The translations under genes were made by a program, and so were the position numbers. A stretch of 64,000 bases of DNA. It comes from an uncultured Alistipes sp. Its GTDB lineage: Bacteria > Bacteroidota > Bacteroidia > Bacteroidales > UBA932. Below, piece by piece: positions 23,230-32,651 of the stretch (positions within the stretch are counted from its first letter, which is position 1; each line of letters begins with the position of its first letter). Location: contig UQUJ01000004.1 in assembly GCA_900544195.1 (NCBI GenBank), positions 1 through 64,000 on the forward strand, in the 5' to 3' direction. The notes under the pieces were generated by a model. It ran no database searches and was not told the origin of the DNA. It worked only from the letters and a program-made list of their open reading frames with translations.

Positions 23230-24216
23230 TTACAAGTTGATCAGCAGCCATGTCATATACCCGGCGAAGCTGGCGAGCAGGATGCTTCCTTCGACTCTGT
23301 CCAGCTTCCGGCCTTTGCGTGTGAACGCGCTTACCCAGATCAGCAAGGCCCCGAGCAGCAATATTCCGAGATCGACGAATGTCATTCCTGAGAATGAAAG
23401 GCCTGACGGGGAACCGGGCTGCGGCTTGTAGGCGACAGCGGAAACGCCCAGAATCATAAGGATATTGCCGATGTTCGAGCCAAGGATATTCCCGAGAGCC
23501 AGCTGCCCTTTCTTCTTTGCCGCCGCCACCACACAGGTGACGAGTTCCGGCATCGAAGTACCGCCCGCGAGGATGGTTACCGCGATGAACTTGTCGCTGA
23601 TGTTCAGCATCCTGGCTATATTTGTAGCGCTGTCCACGAACTTGTCGCCTCCGAAAATCAAAGCCGCCAACCCTCCCAGGACCATCAGGATAGCCACCCA
23701 TAATTTTCCGCTTTCAGGCTCCGCTGAATCCTTGGTCTCTTCAGCCTTCCCGGACTTGAAGGACCAGTACATATAAGCGGCGAAAAGTATAAGGAAAATA
23801 ACGCCGTCCAATCTTGACAACGTGTTGTCGTTGCCTATCCCAAACAGCGTGAAGTGCATTCCGAATATGATCAGGAGAACTGTGGTGATGATGTTGAGCG
23901 GGATATCGGTCTTGACATTGTCACGTGTCATTGAGATCGGCCTTATAAGCGCGGTGAAGCCGAGTATGAAAAGTGTGTTGAATATGTTAGAACCTACTAT
24001 GTTGCCGACCGCAATGTCGGCGTTGCCTTTCAAGGCTCCTGTCAGGCTGACTACAAGTTCCGGTGTCGATGTCCCGATGCCGACTATAGTCAAACCTATC
24101 ACGAATTCACTCAACCCGGCTTTCCTTGCGATAGTTGATGAGCCGTCCACAAGCCAGTCGGCGCCAAGCACGACCAGTGCAAGCCCGGCGAGCAGAATAA
24201 GGATCTCAGTTACCAT
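23230..24216 (-). CDS. CaCA-family sodium/calcium antiporter (YrbG type)
   Basis: 328 aa inner-membrane protein with about ten hydrophobic helices arranged as two inverted halves. Each half carries the alpha-repeat G-N-I-x-G-S-N-I-x-N (near residues 71-80 and 235-245), with preceding G-T-S-T-P-E-L-V and G-T-S-M-P-E-L-V, the cation-binding Glu motifs. This family exchanges Ca2+ for Na+ or H+. A cytoplasmic loop of about 40 acidic residues separates the halves. The ion preference is not visible. It is upstream of the cysteate-synthase-like gene, with a promoter at 24239. Confidence 0.92.
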   Translation of the reverse strand: MVTEILILLAGLALVVLGADWLVDGSSTIARKAGLSEFVIGLTIVGIGTSTPELVVSLTGALKGNADIAVGNIVGSNIFNTLFILGFTALIRPISMTRDNVKTDIPLNIITTVLLIIFGMHFTLFGIGNDNTLSRLDGVIFLILFAAYMYWSFKSGKAEETKDSAEPESGKLWVAILMVLGGLAALIFGGDKFVDSATNIARMLNISDKFIAVTILAGGTSMPELVTCVVAAAKKKGQLALGNILGSNIGNILMILGVSAVAYKPQPGSPSGLSFSGMTFVDLGILLLGALLIWVSAFTRKGRKLDRVEGSILLASFAGYMTWLLINL

Positions 24217-24238
24217 TATTTTTTATATTAACGTGACA

Positions 24239-24246
24239 CAAATTTA
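24239..24246 (-). promoter_or_regulatory. Promoter -7 box for the antiporter gene
   Basis: TAAATTTG on the minus strand, 22 nt before the ATG at 24216. Confidence 0.5.
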
Positions 24247-24267
24247 GTGAAAAAATAGTAAACTGTA

Positions 24268-25590
24268 TTACTTTTTTGTGTAGTACTTTGGCCAGCAGGC
24301 TTCAAGATAGGCTTTCAGCCTGTCTTCCTGAGGGTTAGGCGCCGGTTCGTAGAATACTGTGCCTTCAAGGCCTGTCGGCATAAATTCCAGATCCGCGAAA
24401 TGACCGGGATAGTCATGGGCATATTTATAACCGTCCGCATATCCAAGTTCCTCCATAAGTTTGGTCGGTGCGTTTCGCAGGTATAGCGGCACGGGTGCCG
24501 TCTGGTCTTTGTTTGCGGTTTCAATAGCTTTGTTTATCGCAAGATACGCAGCGTTACTTTTAGGAGAACTTGCAAGGTAGATTGTGGTTTCGGAAAGCGG
24601 GATTCTGGCTTCCGGCATACCGATCTGATGGACAATCTGGAAGCACGAGTTCGCAAGCAGCATCGCGTTCGGGTTGGCAAGTCCGACATCCTCGGCGGCC
24701 GAGATGCAGAGTCTTCTTGCGATAAACAACGGATCCTCTCCGCCGTTCAGCATCCTTGCCAGATAATAGACCGCGGCGTTCGGGTCAGAGCCTCTGATTG
24801 ATTTGATGAACGCCGAGATGATGTCGTAGTGCATCTCGCCATCCTTGTCGTAAATCGCCAGATTCTCCTGAATGCAACCGGTAACAGTCTCGTTGTCAAT
24901 GACTATGTGTGATTCCTTGCCGGCGAAGGAGTCTATGACGATCTCAAGGACGTTAAGCAGTTTCCTGCCGTCGCCTCCACTGTAACGGAACAGAGCCTCG
25001 GTTTCCTTGACTTCAATGTTCTTTTCCTTCAGCAGCACGTCATTTCTCAAGGCTCTGTCCAAAAGCATCTGAAGATCGTTGACTTCCAATGATTTCAGGA
25101 CAAAAACCTGACATCTGGACAGAAGTGGGGTGATCACTTCGAATGACGGGTTCTCGGTCGTGGCTCCGATCAGGACTATCGTTCCGTTCTCCACAGCTCC
25201 GAGCAAGGCATCCTGTTGGGCCTTGTTGAAGCGGTGGATCTCGTCTATGAACAGGATTGGCGCCGCTCCGTTGGAAAACACGGATGCTCCTCTTGCCTTG
25301 TCGATGACATCACGGACATCCTTCACTCCTGCACTGACCGCCGAGAGGGTGTAGAAGTCCCTTGACAAAGTCTGGGCGATTATCCCGGCCAAAGTGGTTT
25401 TCCCGACACCCGGAGGCCCCCATAGGATGAAAGAGGACAGATTCCCGTTCTCGATCATCTTTCTAAGGATGCATCCTTCACCCACAAGATGCCTCTGTCC
25501 GACATATTCAGACAGATTTTTTGGTCTCATCCGCTCTGGAAGAGGGGGAAGCATAGCGCTTTGTCCCGTTCTTTGATAAATATCCGACAT
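24268..25590 (-). CDS. rarA: Replication-associated recombination protein A (RarA/MgsA AAA+ ATPase)
   Basis: 440 aa. Clamp-loader-like AAA+ ATPase acting at stalled replication forks. The N-terminal R-P-K-N-L-S-E-Y-V-G-Q is followed by Walker A (WGPPGVGKTT near residue 57), Walker B (ILFIDEIHRFNK near 112), sensor 1 (GATTENPSFE) and the C-terminal MgsA tetramerisation region (A-A-E-D-V-G-L-A-N-P). The length and motif order are standard. It diverges from the flavodiiron gene with overlapping promoter regions. Confidence 0.95.
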   Translation of the reverse strand: MSDIYQRTGQSAMLPPLPERMRPKNLSEYVGQRHLVGEGCILRKMIENGNLSSFILWGPPGVGKTTLAGIIAQTLSRDFYTLSAVSAGVKDVRDVIDKARGASVFSNGAAPILFIDEIHRFNKAQQDALLGAVENGTIVLIGATTENPSFEVITPLLSRCQVFVLKSLEVNDLQMLLDRALRNDVLLKEKNIEVKETEALFRYSGGDGRKLLNVLEIVIDSFAGKESHIVIDNETVTGCIQENLAIYDKDGEMHYDIISAFIKSIRGSDPNAAVYYLARMLNGGEDPLFIARRLCISAAEDVGLANPNAMLLANSCFQIVHQIGMPEARIPLSETTIYLASSPKSNAAYLAINKAIETANKDQTAPVPLYLRNAPTKLMEELGYADGYKYAHDYPGHFADLEFMPTGLEGTVFYEPAPNPQEDRLKAYLEACWPKYYTKK

Positions 25591-25693
25591 AATTAGTTAA
25601 ATATCGTTCAATTAATATGAAAAACAATAATGTTTAATTGGGTAACATTTATGTTAATGCGGATTGGCCGCTATTTTTCAGCCTAACCGAACG

Positions 25694-25731
25694 CAAATTT
25701 AAGAAAAAGCGGAATAAGTTTCGTAAATTTG
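25694..25731. promoter_or_regulatory. Divergent promoter pair for rarA (minus) and flavodiiron gene (plus)
   Basis: Minus-strand TAAATTTG at 25701-25694 would serve rarA with a leader of about 95 nt. Plus-strand TAAATTTG at 25724-25731 would serve the flavodiiron gene. The two boxes are 22 bp apart, so polymerases would compete. Confidence 0.55.
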
Positions 25732-25764
25732 TCTATTACTTGCCAAATGCCACATATAGGCGCA

Positions 25765-26949
25765 ATGGCAGAACATATTTTTGATAAGATGAGACTATCT
25801 GAAAGAATCCGTTTTGTTGGCGTGAACGACCGCCAGACCAAACTCTTCGAGCGGCAGTGGCCGCTTCCTTTTGGCGTCAGCTATAATTCCTATCTGGTTG
25901 AGGATGAGAAAATTGCCTTGATCGACACAGCTGCTGTGGCGTTTAGGGACGAGTTTCTTGCCAACATCAAGGCCGAGATAGGGGACAGGAAGATTGACTA
26001 TCTTGTAGTAAATCATATGGAGCCGGACCACAGTGCACTCCAAAGCGTGATTAGGGATGAATATCCTGATTGTACGATAGTTACAAACGCCAAAGCTGTG
26101 CCGATGATCGAAGGTTACCAAGGTCTGACCGACAATATCAAGGTGATAAAGGAAGGGGAGACCCTTCCGCTCGGGAGCGTAAGCCTTCAGTTCTTTATGG
26201 TTCCGATGGTTCACTGGCCGGAGACGATGGTGACGTGGTGCCCTGAGGAGAAAACCCTGTTCTCCGGTGACGCCTTCGGCACGTTCAGAACCTTCCCGGA
26301 AGGCGTAATAGACTCGCAGTCAAACATATTCAATGAATATAAAGACGAGATGACAAGGTATTACTCGAACATCGTCGGGAAATATGCCGCCCCGGTTCAG
26401 GCCGCACTCAAAAAGCTTTCCGGTTTGGAGATATGCCGGATCTGCAGCACTCACGGCCCGGTTTGGGAGAATCATATTCCTGAAATCGTCTCACTGTACG
26501 ACAAGTTCAGCCGTTATGAACCTTTGGAGCACGGTGTCTGCCTGGCTTACGGCTCGATGTACGGCAACACCGAGAAGGCTGCTCTGGCGTTGGCTGAATC
26601 CTTGAAGAACCATAACATTCCGTTCACGCTCCACAATCTGAATGAGGAAAGTTATTCGTTCGCTTTGCGTGACGTGTTCAGGTATGACACTGTGATTCTT
26701 GGCTCACCGACCTATAACAACGGAATATTGCCGCCGGTCCGTCAGTTGATGGAGGCAATCTGTGACAGATTGGTCAAGAACAGACGATTCTTTGCCTTCG
26801 GATCGTTCACTTGGGCAGCCGCCAGTGTTCGATTGCTGAACGAGATGGCGACCACGGCCGGATTTGAGATTCTCGGTGACGGAATTGCATTCAGACAAGG
26901 ATTCTCACCAGCCAAATTCGATTCTGAATCAATAGTTTCCCTTGTGTAA
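25765..26949 (+). CDS. Flavodiiron protein (A-type flavoprotein, FprA-like)
   Basis: 394 aa. The N-terminal metallo-beta-lactamase-like domain carries the diiron ligands (N-H-M-E-P-D-H-S near residue 80, later W-P-E-T-M and S-G-D-A-F-G, and S-T-H-G-P). The C-terminal flavodoxin domain binds FMN (Y-G-S-M-Y-G-N-T near residue 256, S-P-T-Y-N-N-G near 313). Flavodiiron proteins reduce O2 to water or NO to N2O and protect anaerobes. There is no rubredoxin extension, so electrons come from a separate donor. The ATG at 25765 is chosen; an in-frame ATG at 25747 is possible, and the TTG at 25729 overlaps the promoter. Confidence 0.92.
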   Translation: MAEHIFDKMRLSERIRFVGVNDRQTKLFERQWPLPFGVSYNSYLVEDEKIALIDTAAVAFRDEFLANIKAEIGDRKIDYLVVNHMEPDHSALQSVIRDEYPDCTIVTNAKAVPMIEGYQGLTDNIKVIKEGETLPLGSVSLQFFMVPMVHWPETMVTWCPEEKTLFSGDAFGTFRTFPEGVIDSQSNIFNEYKDEMTRYYSNIVGKYAAPVQAALKKLSGLEICRICSTHGPVWENHIPEIVSLYDKFSRYEPLEHGVCLAYGSMYGNTEKAALALAESLKNHNIPFTLHNLNEESYSFALRDVFRYDTVILGSPTYNNGILPPVRQLMEAICDRLVKNRRFFAFGSFTWAAASVRLLNEMATTAGFEILGDGIAFRQGFSPAKFDSESIVSLV

Positions 26950-27026
26950 CGATACTCGCCTATTCTGTTATACAATTCGGATTATGTTAAGTTGATTGTT
27001 CGTTTCGATAAACACTACCCTTTGAT

Positions 27027-28712
27027 ATGATTTTACAATTACTGACTCTTCTTGGTGCTTTGGCGCTCTTTGTCTTCGGGCTTGAGATGCTCAGCACTGG
27101 AATTCAGAAGTCTTTCGGTGATCGCTTGAGACGTTTCGAGAAATGGATGACTTCCGGCACTCCGTTCAAACAGATTCTTTCAGGAGCCGGTATCACGGCT
27201 GTGGTCCAGTCTTCAAGCGCCACGACAATTTTGGTCGCCAGTCTTGTGAGCGTCGCTACCCTATCGCTCAAACAAGGTATCTGTGTGATAATGGGAGCTA
27301 ACATCGGCACTACCATAACAGCATGGATCATAGCAGCTACTGGATTTTGGCTTGACGTTACGGTCCTGGCGTTCGTATTGCTAGGTGCCGGCTTTGTCAT
27401 GACCCTTCTGAAGAAATCATTGGTCAAGAACATTGGTCAGGCCGTTTTGGGACTGTCATTGGTTTTCGTCGGACTGATCTACATAAAGTCCTCCATACCA
27501 GTGATTGACACCGTTCCGCAGACAGCTGCCTACATTGCAGGTCTGGCCTCGCACGGAGTTTGTTCAGTGCTGATATTCCTGCTGATAGGAGTTGTCATCA
27601 CATTCATTCTCCAGTCATCCAGCGTCACGGTTGTCTTGACGATGGTACTCGCCTATCTGGGATGGCTGTCGTTCCCGATGGCCGCCGCCATGGTTCTTGG
27701 AGAGAACATCGGAACCACGATCAGTGCCAATATCGCCGCCAGCGGTGCCGGTGTACAGGCACGCAGGGCCGCTCTCGCCCACACCGTGTTCAATGTGGCA
27801 GGAGCAGTCTTTGTCTTGATATTCTTTAATATATTCATAAAGATCAATCTTGGACTGGTCTCTTTGTTTGGTCTTGATTCTCAGATGACCGCGGTATTCG
27901 GCATCGCTTGCGTCCACACCATGTTCAACTCCGTTTCGACTTTGGTTCTGGTCTGGTTCCGCAAACCTTTCGCTGATTTGCTGACGAAGTGGATCAAGGA
28001 GCCGGCGCCTGAGAAAGGTGACTTCCATCTGAAGTTCATCGGCAGCGGCAGACTTTTCGGAACTCCTTCAATCTCAATCGAGCAGGCGTACAAGGAAACT
28101 GTGAACTTCGCCGTAACGGCCCAGGAGGGCTTCCAGTATGTCAAACTTGCTCTGAATGAGAAAGATCCCGACAAGTTTGAGGAGTACCGGCAGAAGCTGG
28201 TCAAGTGCGAGGAAGTGACAGACAGGTTTGAATATGAGATCGCTGCCTTCCTGAACAGTCTGACATCCGAGTCCATGAACGATCACGAGGCGCGTGAGGT
28301 CAAGGTCATCTATCGTGTGATCAGCGAGTTGGAAAGCCTGGGGGACAGTTGCGAGAACATCAGTAGGCTGCTGACACGTCTGCGTGTCCATAAACTTGAT
28401 TTTGACGATGAGACCATCAGTAAACTTAACCTGTTGATCGGCAAGGTCAACCATGCCTTCGCTGTCATGGTTTCCAACATCAAGCTTGCTGTGGATGGTG
28501 GACTGAAGGACATCAGCAATGCTTACAGCGCGGAGGACAAGATCAACGAGACAAGAGATACTTTACGGGACGAGGGCATTCTCCAGATTGAGAAAGGTGG
28601 TGACAAGTTCCTTTCAATCAACTACTATCTTGACATGTTGGCGGAGCTTGAGGCTATGGGGGACTTTATGATCAACATCTCTCAGTCCTTGTTCCACGAG
28701 TTTGACAATTAA
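27027..28712 (+). CDS. Na/Pi cotransporter family protein with PhoU-like C-terminus
   Basis: 561 aa. The N-terminal 310 residues contain two Na/Pi-cotransporter repeats with the Q-S-S-S motif (V-V-Q-S-S-S-A-T-T near 61 and I-L-Q-S-S-S-V-T-V near 198), each followed by G-x-N-I-G-T-T-I. The C-terminal 200 residues are helical, like PhoU, a common arrangement in YjbB/NptA-type bacterial proteins. It is thought to move phosphate across the inner membrane, with the PhoU part as regulator. It follows the flavodiiron gene on the same strand after 77 bp. Confidence 0.9.
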   Translation: MILQLLTLLGALALFVFGLEMLSTGIQKSFGDRLRRFEKWMTSGTPFKQILSGAGITAVVQSSSATTILVASLVSVATLSLKQGICVIMGANIGTTITAWIIAATGFWLDVTVLAFVLLGAGFVMTLLKKSLVKNIGQAVLGLSLVFVGLIYIKSSIPVIDTVPQTAAYIAGLASHGVCSVLIFLLIGVVITFILQSSSVTVVLTMVLAYLGWLSFPMAAAMVLGENIGTTISANIAASGAGVQARRAALAHTVFNVAGAVFVLIFFNIFIKINLGLVSLFGLDSQMTAVFGIACVHTMFNSVSTLVLVWFRKPFADLLTKWIKEPAPEKGDFHLKFIGSGRLFGTPSISIEQAYKETVNFAVTAQEGFQYVKLALNEKDPDKFEEYRQKLVKCEEVTDRFEYEIAAFLNSLTSESMNDHEAREVKVIYRVISELESLGDSCENISRLLTRLRVHKLDFDDETISKLNLLIGKVNHAFAVMVSNIKLAVDGGLKDISNAYSAEDKINETRDTLRDEGILQIEKGGDKFLSINYYLDMLAELEAMGDFMINISQSLFHEFDN

Positions 28713-28745
28713 TATGATGCCGGTTGCGGCTGAGTGGGAATATTT

Positions 28746-30152
28746 ATGGGAAGAAAAAGAGTAGATCTCCTGTTGGAGAACATTACGATCGAGGCCTGTG
28801 CCGCTGAGGGCAAGGCGCTTACGCATTGGAACGGTGTTGTGGTGTTCGTGCCGTTCGCGGTTCCGGGCGATGTGGTGGACATCCGCGTCACCAAAAAGAG
28901 CAAGAATTACTATGAGGGATTCATAGAGAGGATCGTTACCCCGTCCAAGGATCGTCTGGAGCCTTTCTGTCAGCATTTCGGGGTTTGCGGTGGCTGTAAA
29001 TGGCAGCCTCTCCCCTATCCGATGCAGCTTGAGGCCAAGCGGCAGCAGGTTTATGACCAGCTGGTCCGTATCGGTCATCTTAATGTGCCGGAGATCCGTC
29101 CGACAATCCCGTCCGACAATATCCGGTACTATCGTAACAAGCTGGAATTCACTTTCTCATCGAAAAGATGGCTGCTGAAGGACGAGGACATTGACAACGT
29201 TCCAGCGAACGACCGTATGGGGCTTGGATTCCACGTCGGCAAGTTCTTCGACAAGGTGCTGGACATCAAGCATTGCTACCTCCAGAAGGATCCGTCCAAC
29301 GACATCAGGCTCTTCGTCAAGAAATATGCCGTCAAGAACGGTCTGGATTTCTTTGACATCCGTCAGAACGTGGGCTATGTCAGGAATATGTTCATCCGCA
29401 CGACCGACACGGGCGACCTGATGGTGATAATGTGCTTCTTCTACGAGAACCGTGAGGACAGGGAGAAAATGCTGGATGCCATCGCTGAAGCTTTCCCTCA
29501 GATCACATCTCTTTACTACATCATCAACAATAAGTTGAATGACTCAATCGGTGATCAGGAGTGCATCCTCTACAAGGGTGAGCCGACAATCCGTGAGACA
29601 ATGGAAAGCTTGACTTTCCGCATAGGTCCTAAGTCGTTCTACCAGACCAACTCCGAGCAGGCCTACAAGCTTTACTCGGTCGCGAGGGATTTTGCCGGGC
29701 TGACCGGCAACGAGATCGTCTATGACCTCTACACAGGGACCGGCACGATCGCGCAGTTCGTCTCCGGCAAGGCCGCCAAAGTGGTTGGCATCGAATATGT
29801 TCCCGAGGCGATTGAGGATGCGAAGGTGAACGCCGCCGGGAACGGCATCACTAATTGTGAGTTCTTCGCCGGAGACATGAAGGATGTCCTGAGCCGTGAT
29901 TTCATAGAGGAGCATGGGCAACCGGATGTGATCATTCTGGATCCTCCTCGCGCCGGCATCCATCCGGATGTCGCCAAGGTAATCCTTGAGGCCTCCCCTG
30001 CCCGTATGGTCTATGTCAGCTGTAACCCGGCCTCCCAGGCCCGTGACCTGGCTCTTTTTGCCGACAAGTACGAGATCACCGCCGTCCAGCCGGTCGATAT
30101 GTTCCCTCACACCCAGCACGTCGAGAACGTCTGCGCACTGAGGTTACGATAA
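28746..30152 (+). CDS. rlmD: 23S rRNA (uracil-5-)-methyltransferase, RlmD/RumA type
   Basis: 468 aa SAM-dependent RNA m5U methyltransferase. It has an N-terminal TRAM-like domain, then a 4Fe-4S cluster motif (CQHFGVCGGCKW near residue 78, with another Cys in H-C-Y-L-Q). The SAM-binding region is D-L-Y-T-G-T-G-T-I near 330, followed by D-P-P-R-A-G. The catalytic Cys is in YVSCNPAS near 426. In this family the target is U1939 or U747 of 23S rRNA, or U54 of tRNA; RlmD is the best guess. The ATG at 28746 is preferred over the GTG at 28734. Confidence 0.9.
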   Translation: MGRKRVDLLLENITIEACAAEGKALTHWNGVVVFVPFAVPGDVVDIRVTKKSKNYYEGFIERIVTPSKDRLEPFCQHFGVCGGCKWQPLPYPMQLEAKRQQVYDQLVRIGHLNVPEIRPTIPSDNIRYYRNKLEFTFSSKRWLLKDEDIDNVPANDRMGLGFHVGKFFDKVLDIKHCYLQKDPSNDIRLFVKKYAVKNGLDFFDIRQNVGYVRNMFIRTTDTGDLMVIMCFFYENREDREKMLDAIAEAFPQITSLYYIINNKLNDSIGDQECILYKGEPTIRETMESLTFRIGPKSFYQTNSEQAYKLYSVARDFAGLTGNEIVYDLYTGTGTIAQFVSGKAAKVVGIEYVPEAIEDAKVNAAGNGITNCEFFAGDMKDVLSRDFIEEHGQPDVIILDPPRAGIHPDVAKVILEASPARMVYVSCNPASQARDLALFADKYEITAVQPVDMFPHTQHVENVCALRLR

Positions 30153-30193
30153 GTGTTGTCATTTGAAGACCATAAACACATAGATCCTTCATA

Positions 30194-30264
30194 ATGAGCG
30201 GAGACCTCCGATTCCCGAATTTTGGTAACGTGCAAAATTCGGGAATTGCGAGTGTCTTGCTCAT
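30194..30264. repeat. Long hairpin, core family copy 4
   Basis: Left arm 30194-30224 and right arm 30233-30264 surround the loop GTAACGTG (30225-30232). The inner 14 bp pair perfectly, the middle is imperfect, and the outer ATGAGC/GCTCAT pair again. It lies between the converging rlmD and tamL genes. Confidence 0.85.
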
Positions 30265-30285
30265 CAAAACAGAGATGTTTATGTT

Positions 30286-32499
30286 CTAGAACGGATACCC
30301 GACACCGAAGTGGAGGGTGTAGCCGTCTTTCTTTAGCCATTGGGACGGGGAGCGCCAGCGGGCGGTGTCGAGGGACGGGTCATAGACTTTCATACCCATA
30401 TCGAGACGGAGAATCAGGAAGTTAAGGTCCACACGGAGGCCTATGCCCCAGTCGGCGGCAAGGCTGGCGGCGAGGTTCTTGAGGTCGAAATGGGTGTGGG
30501 AGCCATCGTCTCCGTCGGTCTCTTTCAGGGTCCAGATGTTGCCGACATCCGTGAAGACGGCACCGCACAACTTCCAGAACATCGGGAAACGGTACTCCAG
30601 ATTGGCTTCCAACTTCACGTCACCGGTCTGGCTTGGGATCACGAACGTCGTGTCAGCCTTTGAGTTGCCCGGGCCAAGGGAACGGGCCTGCCAGCCGCGC
30701 ATGCTGTTCGCGCCGCCGCTGTAGAACTGTTTCTCGAACGGAATTGTGGATGAGTTGCCGTAGGCGTAGCCGACACCTCCAAGCAGACGCATGGCAAGAG
30801 CCTGACTGCCATTCCTGCCGAAGACAAATGTCTTGCCAAGAGTGAGTTCCGTGCGGATGTACTGGGAATATGGAGTGTTCCAGATGAGTCTGGAGCCATA
30901 CTCGTCACTCTTCATGGCATCGTTGAACAGGCTCAGGACATTGCCGGAGGCGTCAAGTTGCAGACGGGCATATTCATAGGTCTCCTTCGGAACCAAGGCT
31001 GTGCTGGTCGTGTAGTAGGCCACGAGACCGGAGCCGACATCGAAGTGGTTCTGGTAGGCGTCCCTCATAAACGGGTTGCCGGAAAGAGTCGTGTAGAAGT
31101 TCGGGTCGAGATTCGTCAGCCTGACGATCTTGGCCTGTATCGGGTAGAACTGATAGAAGAACTTTCCGTTACGCAGAGATCCAGAATAACCGTAAGATGT
31201 CGAGATCATATTCCTCGTGTATTCAGGACGGTTCTGGTAGTTGTATGAAGCGTTGATTTCGGTGCGTGGGACGGACGGCCCTTTGAACATCGAGTTCGGC
31301 AGACCGAGGAACTCCGGGAAGCTCAGACCGGCGGAGACACCGAACTCGTTGGACTTGACGCTCCTGTCATCGTACTTGAACTGGAAATTGCCGAGGAAGC
31401 CAAGGTTCAGCCACTGGCCGCCGTGGAAGATGTTCTTGTGATAGTAACTGATCTGAGGCGAGATGCCGATCAGGCCTGTGGAGTTGGTCGATCCCTCAAG
31501 GTTCACTTTGAAGCCCTGCATTCTGGAACGGGTCAGAGTTATGTCGCAGTCAACTATTCCGGTGTCCTGAGGATTCATTGAGACGTTGACACCGCTGAAC
31601 ATCTTCAGGGCGGAAAGGCGGGAATATGTCGTGTTCACCTCTTTCTCATCATACAGGTCTCCGGGATGGAGCGTGCACATATTCCTAAGAACTTTATCAT
31701 TGAATTTCAAGTCTTTGTCGTATGAGAGTGTGACTTTTCCCATGTAATATTTCCGGTGCGGACGGGCATATTCAGGTGTCTGGTTTCTGGTATATTCCTT
31801 GACCGTCATCAGAAGGCCGGCGGTGTCCGGTGAATTGAGCGTGTCTGCCTCGAACGAGAAGTAATTCTTCGTGAAGCCGAAGTAGCCCTTGCGTCTCATG
31901 GCGGACGCACGCAGCTCGGTCTCTTTTTCCAAGGCGTCCTCAGACAGGTAATCTCCGGATCTCACGGTGATCTCCGAGGTGTCGGCAAGGAAGTCATCCT
32001 TGAATTCCCCATCCGGCACTGAATAGGTTATCTCCCCTATCCTGAATCGTTTGCCAAGGGTTACCGAATATGTCACTTTCACCTTTTTACCCTTTACCTC
32101 AATGTCGCTCCGCACATCAGAACCGTAGTAGCCAAGGTATTCCAGATGTCGCTTGATGTTCTCTGTCGAGGATTCCACCTGTGAAGGCTGGTAGATGACC
32201 GGGGCCGTCCCCATCTTTCGGATAAACCTGTTGACAGCCTTGTCGGGATTCTTTCCCGACCAGTTGTAGAGGTTCAGGAAGGGGTTCCAGCCGAAGATGA
32301 TGTAAGAGTTAGGCTTCTGCTTTATGTAGGACTCGATCTCCTTCGGGTTGAACTTACTGTCGCCTTTGACTTCCACCTTGTTGGCGGCAAGGCGGTACTG
32401 GCCGTCCTCAAGAACACGAGTGGTGCTGCACGAGAAACTCAGTGCGGCAATGGCGGACAAGGCTGCCATGAGGAAGAAATTTGAGGATTTCACCGTCAT
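30286..32499 (-). CDS. tamL: TamL-type Omp85 outer-membrane lipoprotein (TamA/BamA family)
   Basis: 737 aa. A lipoprotein signal ends in L-S-F-S-C (Cys24). Right after it comes S-T-T-R-V-L-E-D-G-Q-Y-R-L-A-x-N-K-V, typical of the Bacteroidota TamA-like lipoproteins. POTRA-like domains fill about residues 25-300. The rest is a 16-strand beta-barrel ending in Phe, with the G-G-A-N-S-M-R-G-W motif (the Omp85 xRGF/xRGW loop) near residue 610. In Bacteroidota TamL pairs with TamB in outer-membrane assembly; no tamB is in this window. The only promoter-like box (TATTTTTG, minus strand 32513-32506) is just 6 nt from the ATG, suggesting an almost leaderless mRNA. Confidence 0.88.
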   Translation of the reverse strand: MTVKSSNFFLMAALSAIAALSFSCSTTRVLEDGQYRLAANKVEVKGDSKFNPKEIESYIKQKPNSYIIFGWNPFLNLYNWSGKNPDKAVNRFIRKMGTAPVIYQPSQVESSTENIKRHLEYLGYYGSDVRSDIEVKGKKVKVTYSVTLGKRFRIGEITYSVPDGEFKDDFLADTSEITVRSGDYLSEDALEKETELRASAMRRKGYFGFTKNYFSFEADTLNSPDTAGLLMTVKEYTRNQTPEYARPHRKYYMGKVTLSYDKDLKFNDKVLRNMCTLHPGDLYDEKEVNTTYSRLSALKMFSGVNVSMNPQDTGIVDCDITLTRSRMQGFKVNLEGSTNSTGLIGISPQISYYHKNIFHGGQWLNLGFLGNFQFKYDDRSVKSNEFGVSAGLSFPEFLGLPNSMFKGPSVPRTEINASYNYQNRPEYTRNMISTSYGYSGSLRNGKFFYQFYPIQAKIVRLTNLDPNFYTTLSGNPFMRDAYQNHFDVGSGLVAYYTTSTALVPKETYEYARLQLDASGNVLSLFNDAMKSDEYGSRLIWNTPYSQYIRTELTLGKTFVFGRNGSQALAMRLLGGVGYAYGNSSTIPFEKQFYSGGANSMRGWQARSLGPGNSKADTTFVIPSQTGDVKLEANLEYRFPMFWKLCGAVFTDVGNIWTLKETDGDDGSHTHFDLKNLAASLAADWGIGLRVDLNFLILRLDMGMKVYDPSLDTARWRSPSQWLKKDGYTLHFGVGYPF

Positions 32500-32567
32500 A
32501 TTCTACAAAAATAGCAACCCTTTCCGATTTTTCTTCAAAATTGGGACAAAATATTAATTTTCGTACC

Positions 32568-32575
32568 TATATTTG
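32568..32575 (+). promoter_or_regulatory. Promoter -7 box for the arginine decarboxylase gene
   Basis: TATATTTG, 76 nt before the ATG; a TTG at 32541 is slightly too far for an ideal -33 element. Confidence 0.5.
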
Positions 32576-32651
32576 CACGCCGAAGCCGGATGAGGCATCA
32601 TCGGCGGATCATTACTTATGTCGAACATTATAGGTTTACAGTTTTTTTAGG

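Noticed and set aside
1757..30264. Core hairpins as integron attC sites
   Set aside because: attC sites have conserved outer ends (RYYYAAC/GTTRRRY) with variable centres; here the centre is conserved and the ends vary. No integrase or cassette genes are present.
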